In this document: piece by piece, positions 53,436-62,847 of the stretch
Layout: every line of letters starts with the position of its first letter
Numbering within the stretch: the first letter of the stretch is position 1
Origin: Thalassospira lohafexi
GTDB lineage: Bacteria > Pseudomonadota > Alphaproteobacteria > Rhodospirillales > Thalassospiraceae
Assembly: GCF_002844275.1 (NCBI RefSeq)
Contig: NZ_NXGX01000001.1
Location: 186,001 to 250,000 of the forward strand
DNA: 64,000 nt
Direction of reading: 5' to 3'
Program-made: the position numbers and the translations under genes
Notes under the pieces: model-generated
What the model saw: the letters and a program-made list of their open reading frames with translations, nothing else
Database searches by the model: none
What the model was told of the DNA's origin: nothing

Positions 53436-54626
53436 ATGGCCAGCCGCGCACCTTTTCACTGGGAAGATCCGCTCCTGCTTGAAGATCAGTTGAGCGAAGA
53501 AGAGCGCATGATCCGCGACGCGGCGCGCGCATATTGTCAGGAAAACCTTCAGACCCGTGTTCTCGAAGCCAACCGCCACGAGATTTTCCACCGTGAAATC
53601 ATGACCGAAATGGGTGAGCTTGGCCTGCTTGGCCCGACGATCCCTGAAGAATACGGCGGGCCGGGTGTCAACCATGTGGCCTATGGTCTGGTGGCGCGCG
53701 AAGTCGAACGTGTGGACTCGGGGTATCGCTCGGCAATGTCGGTACAAAGCTCGCTCGTGATGCATCCGATCTTTGCCTATGGCAGCGAAGAACAGCGTAA
53801 AAAATATCTTCCGAAACTGGCAATTGGCGAATGGGTTGGCTGTTTTGGTCTGACCGAGCCGGATCACGGTTCCGATCCGGGTGGTATGAAAACTCGTGCC
53901 CGCAAGGCCGATGGTGGCTTTACCCTGTCGGGGGCGAAAATGTGGATCACCAACAGCCCGATTGCGGACATATTCGTTGTTTGGGGCAAGGATGACGACG
54001 GTGTCATTCGCGGCTTTATCCTTGAAAAAGGTATGAAGGGCCTGTCGGCACCTGAAATCGAAGGCAAGTTTTCGCTGCGTGCCTCGATCACCGGTGAGAT
54101 CGTTATGGACAATGTCTTTGTGCCCGAAGAAAACATGCTGCCGAATGTGAAGGGCCTTGGCGGTCCGTTTGGTTGCTTGAACAAGGCACGTTACGGTATC
54201 GCTTGGGGTGCCATGGGGGCAGCTGAATTCTGCTGGCATGCGGCACGTCAATATACTCTTGACCGCAAACAGTTTGGTCGTCCATTGGCCGCCAATCAGT
54301 TGATCCAGCTGAAGCTGGCGAACATGCAGACCGAAATCACGCTGGGTCTTCAGGGGGCTTTGCAGTTGGGTCGTATGCTCGATGCTGGAACGGCGGCACC
54401 TGAATCGATCTCGCTGATGAAGCGTAACAACTGCGGCAAGGCGCTTGATATTGCCCGTGTATCGCGGGATATGCACGGCGGCAACGGTATCGCCGATGAA
54501 TACCATGTTATTCGCCATGCGATGAACCTTGAGGCTGTGAATACTTACGAGGGAACGCATGACATTCATGCTCTGATCCTTGGCCGTGCTCAGACCGGTA
54601 TTCAGGCTTTCTCGTCCGAAAGCTAA
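53436..54626 (+). CDS. gcdH: Glutaryl-CoA dehydrogenase
   Basis: FAD-dependent enzyme (396 residues) that oxidises and decarboxylates glutaryl-CoA to crotonyl-CoA in lysine and glutarate breakdown. Family features: [39 protein letters not shown] and the catalytic Glu in [10 protein letters not shown] (about residue 372). AGAGGA lies ahead of the ATG. Next gene: the CoA-transferase that makes its substrate. Confidence 0.95.
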   Translation: MASRAPFHWEDPLLLEDQLSEEERMIRDAARAYCQENLQTRVLEANRHEIFHREIMTEMGELGLLGPTIPEEYGGPGVNHVAYGLVAREVERVDSGYRSAMSVQSSLVMHPIFAYGSEEQRKKYLPKLAIGEWVGCFGLTEPDHGSDPGGMKTRARKADGGFTLSGAKMWITNSPIADIFVVWGKDDDGVIRGFILEKGMKGLSAPEIEGKFSLRASITGEIVMDNVFVPEENMLPNVKGLGGPFGCLNKARYGIAWGAMGAAEFCWHAARQYTLDRKQFGRPLAANQLIQLKLANMQTEITLGLQGALQLGRMLDAGTAAPESISLMKRNNCGKALDIARVSRDMHGGNGIADEYHVIRHAMNLEAVNTYEGTHDIHALILGRAQTGIQAFSSES

Positions 54627-54639
54627 GTTAAGGTCTCGG

Positions 54640-54670
54640 CGGGCGGTTGCGTTAAGCTTCCGCCCGTTTT
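54640..54670 (+). terminator. Hairpin with T-run between gcdH and the CoA-transferase gene
   Basis: Seven-base stem CGGGCGG/CCGCCCG (54640-54646 and 54660-54666), 13-base loop, then TTTT. Likely a partial terminator or attenuator giving more gcdH than transferase message. Confidence 0.6.
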
Positions 54671-54716
54671 CAGTCCTGATCGCATATTCTGTTTTTGATA
54701 TTTCCGGGATAAATAG

Positions 54717-55940
54717 ATGACAGGCGCGCTTTCTGGCATTCGTGTGCTCGACCTTTCTCGTGTGCTGGCAGGACCTTGGGCCAGTCAGACGCTGGCCGAT
54801 CTGGGGGCTGAGGTCATCAAGATCGAACGTCCCGGCGCCGGGGATGACACCCGTGGCTGGGGCCCGCCCTTTGCCAAGGACGAAGCCGGAAACGATACCA
54901 CCGAAGCGGCCTATTACCTGACGGCAAACCGGGGCAAAAAATCACTAACGGTCGATATCACCAAGCCCGAAGGTCAGGAGATTGTCTGTAATCTTGCGGC
55001 CCAAAGCGACGTGGTTTTGGAAAACTTCAAGGTTGGCGGTCTCGCCAAATACGGCCTTGATTACACGTCACTCGCAAAAATCAATCCCAAGCTGGTTTAT
55101 TGCTCGATCACCGGGTTTGGTCAGGATGGGCCCTATAAAGACCGTCCTGGCTATGATTTCATGATCCAGGGCATGGGCGGGCTGATGAGCATCACCGGTG
55201 CCCCGGATGAGGCTCCCGGCGGACAACCGATGAAGGTCGGCGTCGCGGTGGCCGATATCTTTACCGGCCTTTACGCCACCATCGGTATTTTGTCAGCGCT
55301 CCGCCATCGCGATGCGACGGGTGAAGGTCAGCATATCGATTTGGCATTGCTGGATGTCCAGACGGCTGTGCTTGCCAATCAGGCGATGAACTATCTGACA
55401 ACCGGCGTTGCACCTGGTCGCCTTGGCAATGCCCATCCCAATATTGTGCCCTATGAAGCGTTTCCGTCTGCTGATGGCTATTTGATTTTGGCGGTGGGCA
55501 ATGACAGCCAGTTTAAAAGTTTCTGCGAAGTTGCGGGCTTGAATGATCTTCCTGCTGACACGCGCTATGCGACCAACCGGTCGCGCGTGGCAAACCGCGA
55601 AACGCTGGTGCCGATGATCCGTCGGGCCATGGTTACCAAAACCACCGATGAATGGATTGCGGTGCTTGAAAAGGCCAATGTCCCGTGCGGGCCGATTAAC
55701 ACGCTGGACCGCGTATTTGATAACCCGCAAGTTCAGCATCGCGGCATGATCCGCTATCTTGATCACCCGGTTGCTGGTAAAGTTCCAACGGTTGCAAATC
55801 CAATCAAGTTTTCCAAAACGCCAATTTCCGGTGAGACAGCCGCACCGATGTTGGGGCAACATAGTGATGAAATCCTGCGTAAGGTTGCCGATCTAAGTGA
55901 CGAGCAAATCGAAAAACTTCGCAGCGCCGGAATTATCTGA
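54717..55940 (+). CDS. CaiB/BaiF family CoA-transferase, probably succinyl-CoA:glutarate CoA-transferase
   Basis: Class III CoA-transferase of 407 residues. The catalytic Asp is in RPGYDFMIQG (about residue 147); LDLSRVLAGPWASQTLADLGAEVIKIE is the typical start. Its position after gcdH and under a shared LysR points to glutarate as acceptor, as for human SUGCT. Confidence 0.88.
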   Translation: MTGALSGIRVLDLSRVLAGPWASQTLADLGAEVIKIERPGAGDDTRGWGPPFAKDEAGNDTTEAAYYLTANRGKKSLTVDITKPEGQEIVCNLAAQSDVVLENFKVGGLAKYGLDYTSLAKINPKLVYCSITGFGQDGPYKDRPGYDFMIQGMGGLMSITGAPDEAPGGQPMKVGVAVADIFTGLYATIGILSALRHRDATGEGQHIDLALLDVQTAVLANQAMNYLTTGVAPGRLGNAHPNIVPYEAFPSADGYLILAVGNDSQFKSFCEVAGLNDLPADTRYATNRSRVANRETLVPMIRRAMVTKTTDEWIAVLEKANVPCGPINTLDRVFDNPQVQHRGMIRYLDHPVAGKVPTVANPIKFSKTPISGETAAPMLGQHSDEILRKVADLSDEQIEKLRSAGII

Positions 55941-56011
55941 TTATCCATTTTGGCGGGCTGTTTCGGTTTAAAGACGCATCGGTTTACGTCGAATAGGTGG
56001 TAAATTGGCGA

Positions 56012-56028
56012 TTTGTGCGATGCACAAA
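56012..56028. promoter_or_regulatory. Palindrome upstream of the polyamine transporter operon
   Basis: TTTGTGC-GAT-GCACAAA, seven-base arms, 72 bases after the CoA-transferase and 161 bases before the transporter ATPase. Candidate operator; the A/T run after it would also allow a weak terminator. Confidence 0.45.
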
Positions 56029-56188
56029 ATTTTAAAAACCCTTGATTTAACGCAACCAAAGCCTTTCTGATTAAAGATTGTGCGTGGATGTTGCGGAACT
56101 TCTTGAATTTTACGTGTTTTTGCTCAAGGTGAATTGCAACTATCTGAATATTTTATATCCTTTTAAAAAATACAAATCGGGGATGTGC

Positions 56189-57283
56189 ATGTCAGAAGTT
56201 GTGATTTCTGCTCAGTCGGTCAGTAAAACCTTTGGCGCGGGGGCCGATAAGGTTACCGCCCTTGACGACGTATCGGTTGATATCTTTCAAAATGAATTCT
56301 TCACAATGCTGGGCCCGTCAGGCTGTGGCAAAACCACTTTGCTGCGTCTTATCGGCGGGTTTGAGCAGGCAAGTGCTGGGCAGATTTTGCTCGAAGGGCA
56401 GGCGTTAAACGATTTGCCGCCGTTCAAACGCCCGATCAATACCGTTTTCCAGTCATATGCGCTGTTCCCGCATTTGACGGTGCGCCAGAACATTACCTTT
56501 GGTCTTGAAATGAAGTCCATATCGCGTTCTGACGCAAATGCGCGGGCTGATGAAATGTTGGAGCTGGTGCAACTTGCTCAATACGGGGATCGTTCGCCAA
56601 GTCAACTTTCCGGCGGGCAGCAGCAACGTATCGCGCTTGCACGCGCCCTTGCCCCTGCACCAAAGGTGTTGCTTCTTGATGAGCCGCTTTCGGCCCTTGA
56701 TCTGAAATTGCGCAAGGAAATGCAGATCGAACTCAAACGTTTGCAAACCGAAACCGGCATTACCTTTGTCTTCGTCACCCACGATCAGGAAGAAGCACTT
56801 GCGATGTCCGATCGCATTGCGGTGATGCAGTCTGGTAAAATCTTGCAGGTTGGCGCGCCGCGTGAAATTTACGAACAACCGACCCATCGCTTTGTTGCTG
56901 ACTTTATCGGGGACAGCAATTTCCTGCGGGGGGATTTGGTTGATGGGCCACATGGTGGGCACGCAATCAGCTTTGGTGAAGGTCAGGTGATCAATCTGGC
57001 GCAAGATGTTAAATCCGACAAGCTCAAGGATGTGAACGTCTCGATCCGTCCAGAACGGCTCAGCATCACAGACGCACAAACCGCCAAAAGTAACCAGCTT
57101 ACCGGGACGGTGACGTTTGTGACCTATTTCGGAACCGATACCACCTATCGCGTTGATCTGGATGGTCAGGGGCCGGTGACAGTCCGCATGCAAAATGGGG
57201 ACGGGGCAAATGCGCAATTTGGCAAAGGCGACCGTGTCGGTGTTGTTATGCCCCCTGAAGCAATTCGCGTACTGGTGGACTGA
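56189..57283 (+). CDS. potA: Spermidine/putrescine-type ABC transporter ATP-binding protein
   Basis: Cytoplasmic ATPase, 364 residues. Walker A GPSGCGKTT, Q-loop VFQSYALFPH, signature LSGGQQQR, Walker B VLLLDEPLSALD, switch His in FVTHDQEE, then a TOBE domain (about 285-360). I start at the ATG at 56189, eight bases after CGGGGA; the longer frame crosses an AT-rich leader. First gene of a potABCD-like operon. Polyamines are the likely, not proven, substrate. Confidence 0.92.
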   Translation: MSEVVISAQSVSKTFGAGADKVTALDDVSVDIFQNEFFTMLGPSGCGKTTLLRLIGGFEQASAGQILLEGQALNDLPPFKRPINTVFQSYALFPHLTVRQNITFGLEMKSISRSDANARADEMLELVQLAQYGDRSPSQLSGGQQQRIALARALAPAPKVLLLDEPLSALDLKLRKEMQIELKRLQTETGITFVFVTHDQEEALAMSDRIAVMQSGKILQVGAPREIYEQPTHRFVADFIGDSNFLRGDLVDGPHGGHAISFGEGQVINLAQDVKSDKLKDVNVSIRPERLSITDAQTAKSNQLTGTVTFVTYFGTDTTYRVDLDGQGPVTVRMQNGDGANAQFGKGDRVGVVMPPEAIRVLVD

Positions 57284-57285
57284 TC

Positions 57286-58176
57286 ATGGCACAGTTGTTT
57301 CGTAGTAAACGATTTTGGCTGATCGCACCGGCGGTTGTTTATATCGCTTTCTTCATGGCCATTCCGCTGATGCAGATGGCCTATGTCTCGATCCTGGAAC
57401 GCGGCGATTATGGCGGGGTTAATTGGGGGGCGTTTTCGGTCGATGCCTATGTCAATTTCCTGTTTGAACGCGACCTTATGGATAATCTGGTGCTCAACAC
57501 CGATTATATCCAAATCTTTGTCCGTTCCTTTGGTCTGTCGGCCATGACCATGGTTTTTGCCCTGCTGCTTGGTTTTCCAACCGCGTTTTACATTTCCATG
57601 CAGTCGCAGGGGCGTCGCAACTTTCTGATCTTTTTGGTGACGATCCCGTTCTGGACCAACATTCTGGTTCGAAACTATGCGTGGATGTTGTTGTTGCGCA
57701 ATGGTGGTTTGATTGATGGATTTCTGAACTGGGCCGGGATTGAAACCGGCGGGCTTGATATCCTCTATACGCCCTATGCCGTCTCCATCGGCCTGACCTA
57801 CACCTATTTGCCGTTCATGGTGCTGCCAATTTATGCCAGCCTTGAAAAGCTTGACCACAGGTTGGTTGAGGCCGCATTTGACCTTGGTGCGGATAAACGC
57901 CGTGCCATGAAACGTGTGATTTTGCCGCTTGCTGCACCGGGCATTGCAGCGGGCTGTATCCTTGTTTTCATTCCTTGCCTTGGCGCCTATGTCACCCCGG
58001 AGCTTTTGGGTGGTGGCAAGTTCATGATGATTGCCAACTTGATTGGCAGTCAGTTTGGTGCGGCGCGTAACTGGCCGTTTGGCGCGGGGCTTGGCTTTGT
58101 CTTGCTGGCGCTGGTTTTGATTTCGATGCTGGCCTATTCGCTGAAATTCAAATCATTGCCGGAGGAAAAGATATGA
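57286..58176 (+). CDS. potB: Spermidine/putrescine-type ABC transporter permease (PotB)
   Basis: Permease with six helices, 296 residues. The EAA-type coupling loop reads LVEAAFDLGADKRRAMKRVILPLAAPGI. It follows the ATPase gene by two bases and overlaps the next permease gene by four. Confidence 0.92.
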   Translation: MAQLFRSKRFWLIAPAVVYIAFFMAIPLMQMAYVSILERGDYGGVNWGAFSVDAYVNFLFERDLMDNLVLNTDYIQIFVRSFGLSAMTMVFALLLGFPTAFYISMQSQGRRNFLIFLVTIPFWTNILVRNYAWMLLLRNGGLIDGFLNWAGIETGGLDILYTPYAVSIGLTYTYLPFMVLPIYASLEKLDHRLVEAAFDLGADKRRAMKRVILPLAAPGIAAGCILVFIPCLGAYVTPELLGGGKFMMIANLIGSQFGAARNWPFGAGLGFVLLALVLISMLAYSLKFKSLPEEKI

Positions 58177-58967
58177 AGGTCGATGCCTCCAACCCGCTAT
58201 GGCGTTTTCGCGGGATCACCTCGACGGCAATGTTGTTCTTTGCCTATTTGTATCTGCCGATTGTGATCCTGATTGCGCTGTCCTTTAACGAAAACAGGCT
58301 GGCCACCATCTGGACGGGCTTTACCACCGATTGGTATGTTGTGGCGTTGTCCAATGATGACATGTTGCGCGCGGCACAAAATTCGCTTGTGGTGGCGGTT
58401 TCCGCGACCGTCATTGCGACGATTGCCGCAACCTTGGCCGCAATGGGAATGTCACGCGGGCGTTTCCGTGGTGAAACCGGTGTATCGGCCATGTTGGCCT
58501 TGCCGTTGCTGGTCCCCGAAGTTGTTACTGCGATTGCAACCTTGCTGTTCTTTGTGGCCATCGGGATCAAGCTTGGCCTTGTGACCATCATAATTGCCCA
58601 TACGGTATTTTGTATTCCGTTTGCCTATTTGCCGATCCGCGCCCGGCTTGAGGGCATGGACCCGTCTTTGACCGAGGCGGCAAATGATCTTTATGCCAAC
58701 GAATGGAAGGCGTTCCGTCGTGTAACCTTGCCGTTGCTGTGGCCCGGCATTTTGTCGGGTGCTATGTTGTCCTTTATCATCTCGTTGGATGACTTTGTGA
58801 TTTCATACTTCGTCGGCGGGGCTGGGGCGACCACGCTTCCGATCTATATCTTTGGCATGATCCGTATTGGTATTACGCCAGAGGTCAACGCCATTTCGGC
58901 GATGATGTTGCTGGTGTCGATTATCTTTGTCAGCGTGTCATTCCTGATAGATCGCATTCGCTACTAA
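58173..58967 (+). CDS. potC: Spermidine/putrescine-type ABC transporter permease (PotC)
   Basis: Second permease, 264 residues, six helices, EAA loop LTEAANDLYANEWKAFRRVTLPLLWPGI. Strong GGAGGAAAAG ribosome-binding site inside the end of potB. A pair of interlocking inverted repeats lies between it and the binding-protein gene. Confidence 0.92.
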   Translation: MKVDASNPLWRFRGITSTAMLFFAYLYLPIVILIALSFNENRLATIWTGFTTDWYVVALSNDDMLRAAQNSLVVAVSATVIATIAATLAAMGMSRGRFRGETGVSAMLALPLLVPEVVTAIATLLFFVAIGIKLGLVTIIIAHTVFCIPFAYLPIRARLEGMDPSLTEAANDLYANEWKAFRRVTLPLLWPGILSGAMLSFIISLDDFVISYFVGGAGATTLPIYIFGMIRIGITPEVNAISAMMLLVSIIFVSVSFLIDRIRY

Positions 58968-58983
58968 CAATTCCTTTTCAGGT

Positions 58984-59032
58984 GTTCGGTTTCTGGACGG
59001 GCCGAACGCATAAAACAATAAATGACCGTCCA
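58984..59032 (+). promoter_or_regulatory. Two interlocking inverted repeats before the binding-protein gene
   Basis: GTTCGG/CCGAAC (58984-58989, 59002-59007) and TGGACGG/CCGTCCA (58994-59000, 59026-59032). Each pair encloses one arm of the other, so the RNA could form a pseudoknot or two competing hairpins. The ribosome-binding site of potD follows eight to nine bases later. Confidence 0.5.
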
Positions 59033-59049
59033 TAACAGGGAGACTTACG

Positions 59050-60090
59050 ATGAAATTTCGTTCCGTAATTTTAGGAGCATCTGCTCTTGCCTTGTTGTCC
59101 GTTGGGTCGGCAAAAGCAGATGGTGAACTGTTCTTCTATAACTGGTCGAACTATTTTCCACCTGAACTGATGGAAAAGTTCGAAAAGGAAACCGGCATTA
59201 AGGTCACACTGGATGTCTATGATTCCAACGAAACCATGCTGGCAAAGCTTCAGGCTGGCGCATCCGGCTACGACATTGCTGTAGCGTCTGATTACATGGT
59301 CGATGTGATGATCAAGGAAGGTTTGGCAACCGAGATTGATGCCAAAGACTTTGAGAATTTCAAAAATGTCGCCAAGCCACACGACACCATGAAATACGAT
59401 CCTGATCGTAAATACTCCGCGACCTATCTTTGGGGCACAACCGGCTTTACCTATGACGCATCGGCAACCGATGCTGAAATGGAACGCAGCTGGAAAGAAT
59501 TCTTTGAGCCACGTGAAGAATTCCGCGGCAAGATCGGCGCGCTGAATGACGAAGTCGAGATGTTCAATGCAGCGTCCTACTACGCCGGTGTGGAAAAATG
59601 CACAGAAGACCCGGCTGAGGCGCAAAAAGTCCTCGACGTTCTGCTAAAGCAGAAACCTTACATCGCGGTGTATAGCTCCGAAGGTACGATTGATCGGATG
59701 TCAGCACGTGAAGTTTCCATGCATATGCAATGGAACGGTGCCGCACACCGGACCAAGGAAACCATTCCAGAAGCCGTCTTTGTGTACCCGAAAGAAGGCC
59801 TGACCTATTGGTCGGATCACTTCGTTGTTCCGACCGGTGCACCGAACCTCGAAAATGCCAAAACCTTCCTGAACTGGATGATGAAGCCGGAAAATGCCGC
59901 CGAGGCATCGAACTATGCCGGTTACATGAATTCGATCAAAGGAAGTGGTGAGTTTATGGATCCGTCCATGAATGATGATCCTGCGGTGAATATGCCCGAA
60001 GAGTATGCCGATCTTTTGATCGCGGGGCAGAACTGCTCGGTCAAGGCGCGTGATCTGCGCAACCGGGTTTGGACCAAGCTTAAAAGCTGA
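59050..60090 (+). CDS. potD: Spermidine/putrescine-type periplasmic binding protein (PotD/PotF family)
   Basis: Periplasmic receptor of 346 residues. The signal peptide ends at SAKAD (about residue 23); the mature protein begins GELFFYNWSNYFPPELMEKFEKETGIKV, typical of PotD/PotF. GGGAG precedes the ATG. It is followed by a strong terminator, so the operon mainly ends here. Confidence 0.92.
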   Translation: MKFRSVILGASALALLSVGSAKADGELFFYNWSNYFPPELMEKFEKETGIKVTLDVYDSNETMLAKLQAGASGYDIAVASDYMVDVMIKEGLATEIDAKDFENFKNVAKPHDTMKYDPDRKYSATYLWGTTGFTYDASATDAEMERSWKEFFEPREEFRGKIGALNDEVEMFNAASYYAGVEKCTEDPAEAQKVLDVLLKQKPYIAVYSSEGTIDRMSAREVSMHMQWNGAAHRTKETIPEAVFVYPKEGLTYWSDHFVVPTGAPNLENAKTFLNWMMKPENAAEASNYAGYMNSIKGSGEFMDPSMNDDPAVNMPEEYADLLIAGQNCSVKARDLRNRVWTKLKS

Positions 60091-60111
60091 TCTCAATTGT
60101 GAAAACCGGAT

Positions 60112-60153
60112 TGTTTCGGCCCGACAGCACATGCGCCGGGCCGAAACATTTTT
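60112..60153 (+). terminator. Terminator after potD
   Basis: Twelve-base perfect stem (60112-60123 with 60137-60148), 13-base loop and five T. It ends 47 bases before the nitrilase-family gene, which therefore depends on read-through or its own promoter. Confidence 0.9.
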
Positions 60154-60199
60154 CCGTGATTTTAGCCACCATCGCCCCATTCGACAGGAAGACCATGTC

Positions 60200-61135
60200 A
60201 TGACGTCGCCCGCTTCTTTCCCTGATTACGTTACGATTGCGCTTTGGGCCACCAACCTTGGTAAACCGATCAGCAGCATGGCCGATTGGGCCGATCATGT
60301 TGATGGGCAAATGGCGAAGGCCGCCAAACAGGGAGCGAAGGTCTTTGTCATGCCTGAATATGACAGTGAACAGTGGATGGCCTTTAAGCCAGAAGGTCTT
60401 CAAACCAATCAGGAAATTTCCTGGATGGCGGATCAGGCGCCGGCTGCACGTGAACATGCCGTCCGGCTTTCAAAAAAGCATGACATGCTGTTTGTCGCCG
60501 GAAGCATGCCTTGGCATCTTGATCCGGCGGACCCGGCCAAGGGGCAAACAAACAGTGCGATGATCTTTACGCCAGAAGGCGATGCAATCATTCAGGATAA
60601 ACTTTCCCTAACTCCCGGTGAGCAGGAGCCCGATGACTGGAACCTTATCCCAGGTAAGGAGTTTGGCGTTTTTAAATGGCGCGGTTTGAACGTAGCAGTT
60701 CTGATCTGCCTTGATATTGAAATGCCTGCTCTTTCGTGTTTGCTCGCCCCGCTTGATATTGATCTACTTTTGGTGCCCTCGATGACAATGACCCCGTCGG
60801 GCTATCACCGTGTGTTTGGCTGCGCCAAAGCCCGTGCAGTTGAACTGATGACCGTGATCGGGGCATGTGGCACGACGGGGACGGCAATCAATACAACGCA
60901 AAACCCGACAAATTATTCCGGCTGTTCGGTCTTTACCCCGTGCGAGCCGCAGCTTGGCCATACGGGTATTTTTGCCCAGACCGAACCAACATTTGATGAT
61001 GGTGGCGATGGTGAAATGCTGATCGCCAAGGATATCCCGGTTGGACTTGTCCGTGCGTTGCGTGGTGGCGATGCCGAAGTCTGGCCCGGTGGTTGGACGG
61101 CAAATCACGTGCAAATCAACAGTAAGACGTCATAA
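60200..61135 (+). CDS. Nitrilase superfamily carbon-nitrogen hydrolase
   Basis: 311-residue cytoplasmic amidase-type enzyme. The catalytic triad is Glu in VMPEYDSEQW (about residue 50), Lys in QDKLSLTPGEQE and Cys in LICLDIEMPA. Substrate unknown. Its place behind a polyamine importer suggests an amide or carbamoyl derivative of polyamines, but it does not look like AguB. The ATG at 60200 follows AGGAAG at ten bases. Confidence 0.85.
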   Translation: MTSPASFPDYVTIALWATNLGKPISSMADWADHVDGQMAKAAKQGAKVFVMPEYDSEQWMAFKPEGLQTNQEISWMADQAPAAREHAVRLSKKHDMLFVAGSMPWHLDPADPAKGQTNSAMIFTPEGDAIIQDKLSLTPGEQEPDDWNLIPGKEFGVFKWRGLNVAVLICLDIEMPALSCLLAPLDIDLLLVPSMTMTPSGYHRVFGCAKARAVELMTVIGACGTTGTAINTTQNPTNYSGCSVFTPCEPQLGHTGIFAQTEPTFDDGGDGEMLIAKDIPVGLVRALRGGDAEVWPGGWTANHVQINSKTS

Positions 61136-61250
61136 CGACTTGAACCTTGCGGCAAAATGACAAGGATGATGTTGGTTGGGTAATCTGGCCACGGGGCATC
61201 TGTGTGCGTGACATGGACCAAGATACAAATAAGTTTGGAGCAAAAATCGC

Positions 61251-62150
61251 ATGAAGATTGCAGTTATGGGTGCAGGTGCCGTCGGGTGTTATTACGGTGC
61301 CATGCTGGCGCGCGCCTGGCATGAGGTGACCTTGATCGGACGTCCGACCCATGTTGAGGCAATGAACCGCGATGGATTGCTTCTCGATCTGGGAACATCG
61401 CAGGAATATGTCGCTGTGACCGGCAGTACGGAGGCTTCGTCCGTTGACGGTGCAGAACTGATTTTGTTTTGTGTAAAGTCGACGGATACGGAAGATGCGG
61501 GTCAGCAGATCAAACCGTTTATTGGCAAGGACACCATTATCCTCAGTCTGCAAAACGGTGTTGATAACGCCGAACGCCTTGGTCAGGTTCTTGGTCAGCC
61601 AGTTATTCCTGTGGTGGTGTATGTTGCAACCAGCATGGGTGGTGCCGGCCATGTGAAACACCATGGTCGCGGTGAACTCGTCATTGGCATGTCATCGCAA
61701 AGCCAGGTGGTCGCAGATACATTGCGTCCGGCGCGCATTCCCGTCGAAATTTCCGAAAATGCCGATGGTGCATTGTGGGCCAAAATGATTCTCAACTGTG
61801 CCTATAACGCGTTGTCCGCAATTACCCAGACCCCATACGGCGAACTGGTGAAGCAGGACGGTGTTTGGGATGTAATGCGCAATGCGGTGGATGAATGCCT
61901 TGCGGTTGCGGCGGCCTGCGGCGTTACTGTTCCGGGTGACGTCTGGGGGGCAATTGAAAAGATTGTCGAAACCATGCCCGCGCAGTTTTCATCGACCGCA
62001 CAGGATTTGGCACGCGGCAAGCCAAGCGAGATCGATTATCTCAATGGTTATATCGTACGCAAAGGCCGCGAATTTGGCATTGCCACCCCGACCAATCTTG
62101 CGTTGCATGCCATCACCCGGCTACGCGAACTTAAGGGCGTTGCGGGTTAG
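61251..62150 (+). CDS. Ketopantoate reductase family protein (ApbA/PanE)
   Basis: NADPH-dependent 2-oxoacid reductase fold, 299 residues. The dinucleotide motif is MGAGAVGCYYGAMLA at the N-terminus. Catalytic Lys and Asn are in ALWAKMILNCAYNALSAI, and the Ser/Asp/Glu region is GKPSEIDYLNGYIV. Pantothenate synthesis is possible, but many genomes have several paralogues and no panB or panC is nearby. Two bases separate it from the convergent TetR gene. Confidence 0.82.
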   Translation: MKIAVMGAGAVGCYYGAMLARAWHEVTLIGRPTHVEAMNRDGLLLDLGTSQEYVAVTGSTEASSVDGAELILFCVKSTDTEDAGQQIKPFIGKDTIILSLQNGVDNAERLGQVLGQPVIPVVVYVATSMGGAGHVKHHGRGELVIGMSSQSQVVADTLRPARIPVEISENADGALWAKMILNCAYNALSAITQTPYGELVKQDGVWDVMRNAVDECLAVAAACGVTVPGDVWGAIEKIVETMPAQFSSTAQDLARGKPSEIDYLNGYIVRKGREFGIATPTNLALHAITRLRELKGVAG

Positions 62151-62152
62151 TT

Positions 62153-62764
62153 TCACATTTTTGTTTGCTTGAAGACATCGTCAAGGTGACGCTGAGTGAC
62201 AGCGATGGCGGCCGCGGCGTCAACATGGCCAATCATTACGGATGTGCCCAGCCCGTGAACAAGCGCGATCAGCCTAGTGGCCTCAAAGGACGGATTGGCC
62301 TGTGCTGGTAAGCTGCCGTCCCGCTGACATTCCATAAACAGATTACAAAGTTGTCGTTCCAATCGTTTTGGTCCGTCGGCGAAAGGGTGGGATGCCATAA
62401 CACTATCGGTCATGGCAATAACCGCATAGGACAACCAGACAATATGGAAAGTCCGGCTGTCCGGTTCATTCGGGATAGCTTCGTTAGCAAATATCTCAAG
62501 GATACGGCGCGGATTTTCACTAGTGATTTCCCCCGAAAGACGGTCAGCCCATCTTTGATGGCTGTCTGCTTCGAGTTTCAGCAAGGCGGCATGCATCAGC
62601 CCCGCTTTGTCAGTGAAGTAATATTGTACCAGACGTAGGGAAACATTCGCCTCGGCCGCAACGGCGCGCATTGTGACCTCATGCAGTCCAATGCGTGTGG
62701 CAAGCTTGATCAGGGCATTGATGATCTCGTTGCAACGTTGCTCATGATCGACAAATTTTGGCAT
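62153..62764 (-). CDS. TetR family repressor of the adjacent MFS exporter
   Basis: 203-residue regulator with the helix-turn-helix at about 12-58 (IINALIKLATRIGLHEVTMRAVAAEANVSLRLVQYYF), resembling BetI-type members. It diverges from the MFS gene, and a long palindrome lies between the two starts, so it very likely represses both genes. Ligand unknown, probably an exported drug or metabolite. Confidence 0.9.
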   Translation of the reverse strand: MPKFVDHEQRCNEIINALIKLATRIGLHEVTMRAVAAEANVSLRLVQYYFTDKAGLMHAALLKLEADSHQRWADRLSGEITSENPRRILEIFANEAIPNEPDSRTFHIVWLSYAVIAMTDSVMASHPFADGPKRLERQLCNLFMECQRDGSLPAQANPSFEATRLIALVHGLGTSVMIGHVDAAAAIAVTQRHLDDVFKQTKM

Positions 62765-62787
62765 CTGGTTCCGTCATTTTCTTGATC

Positions 62788-62821
62788 TGATTTTTATGAT
62801 ACAGTTGTACCATAAAAATCA
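62788..62821. promoter_or_regulatory. 34-base TetR operator
   Basis: Near-perfect palindrome: outer 11-base arms (62788-62798 and 62811-62821) complementary without error, one mismatched pair (62799/62810), and inner TACA-GT-TGTA. It contains a TATGAT -10-like box for the MFS gene at 62795-62800, so bound repressor would block that promoter. Confidence 0.8.
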
Positions 62822-62847
62822 ATGCAGGCAAAGTCAGGAGTGAACAA

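Noticed and set aside
53391-54569. 392-codon open frame on the minus strand inside glutaryl-CoA dehydrogenase
   Set aside because: Fully antisense to gcdH; the translation has no family features and is rich in His, Arg and Thr, as expected for the complement of a well-conserved gene.
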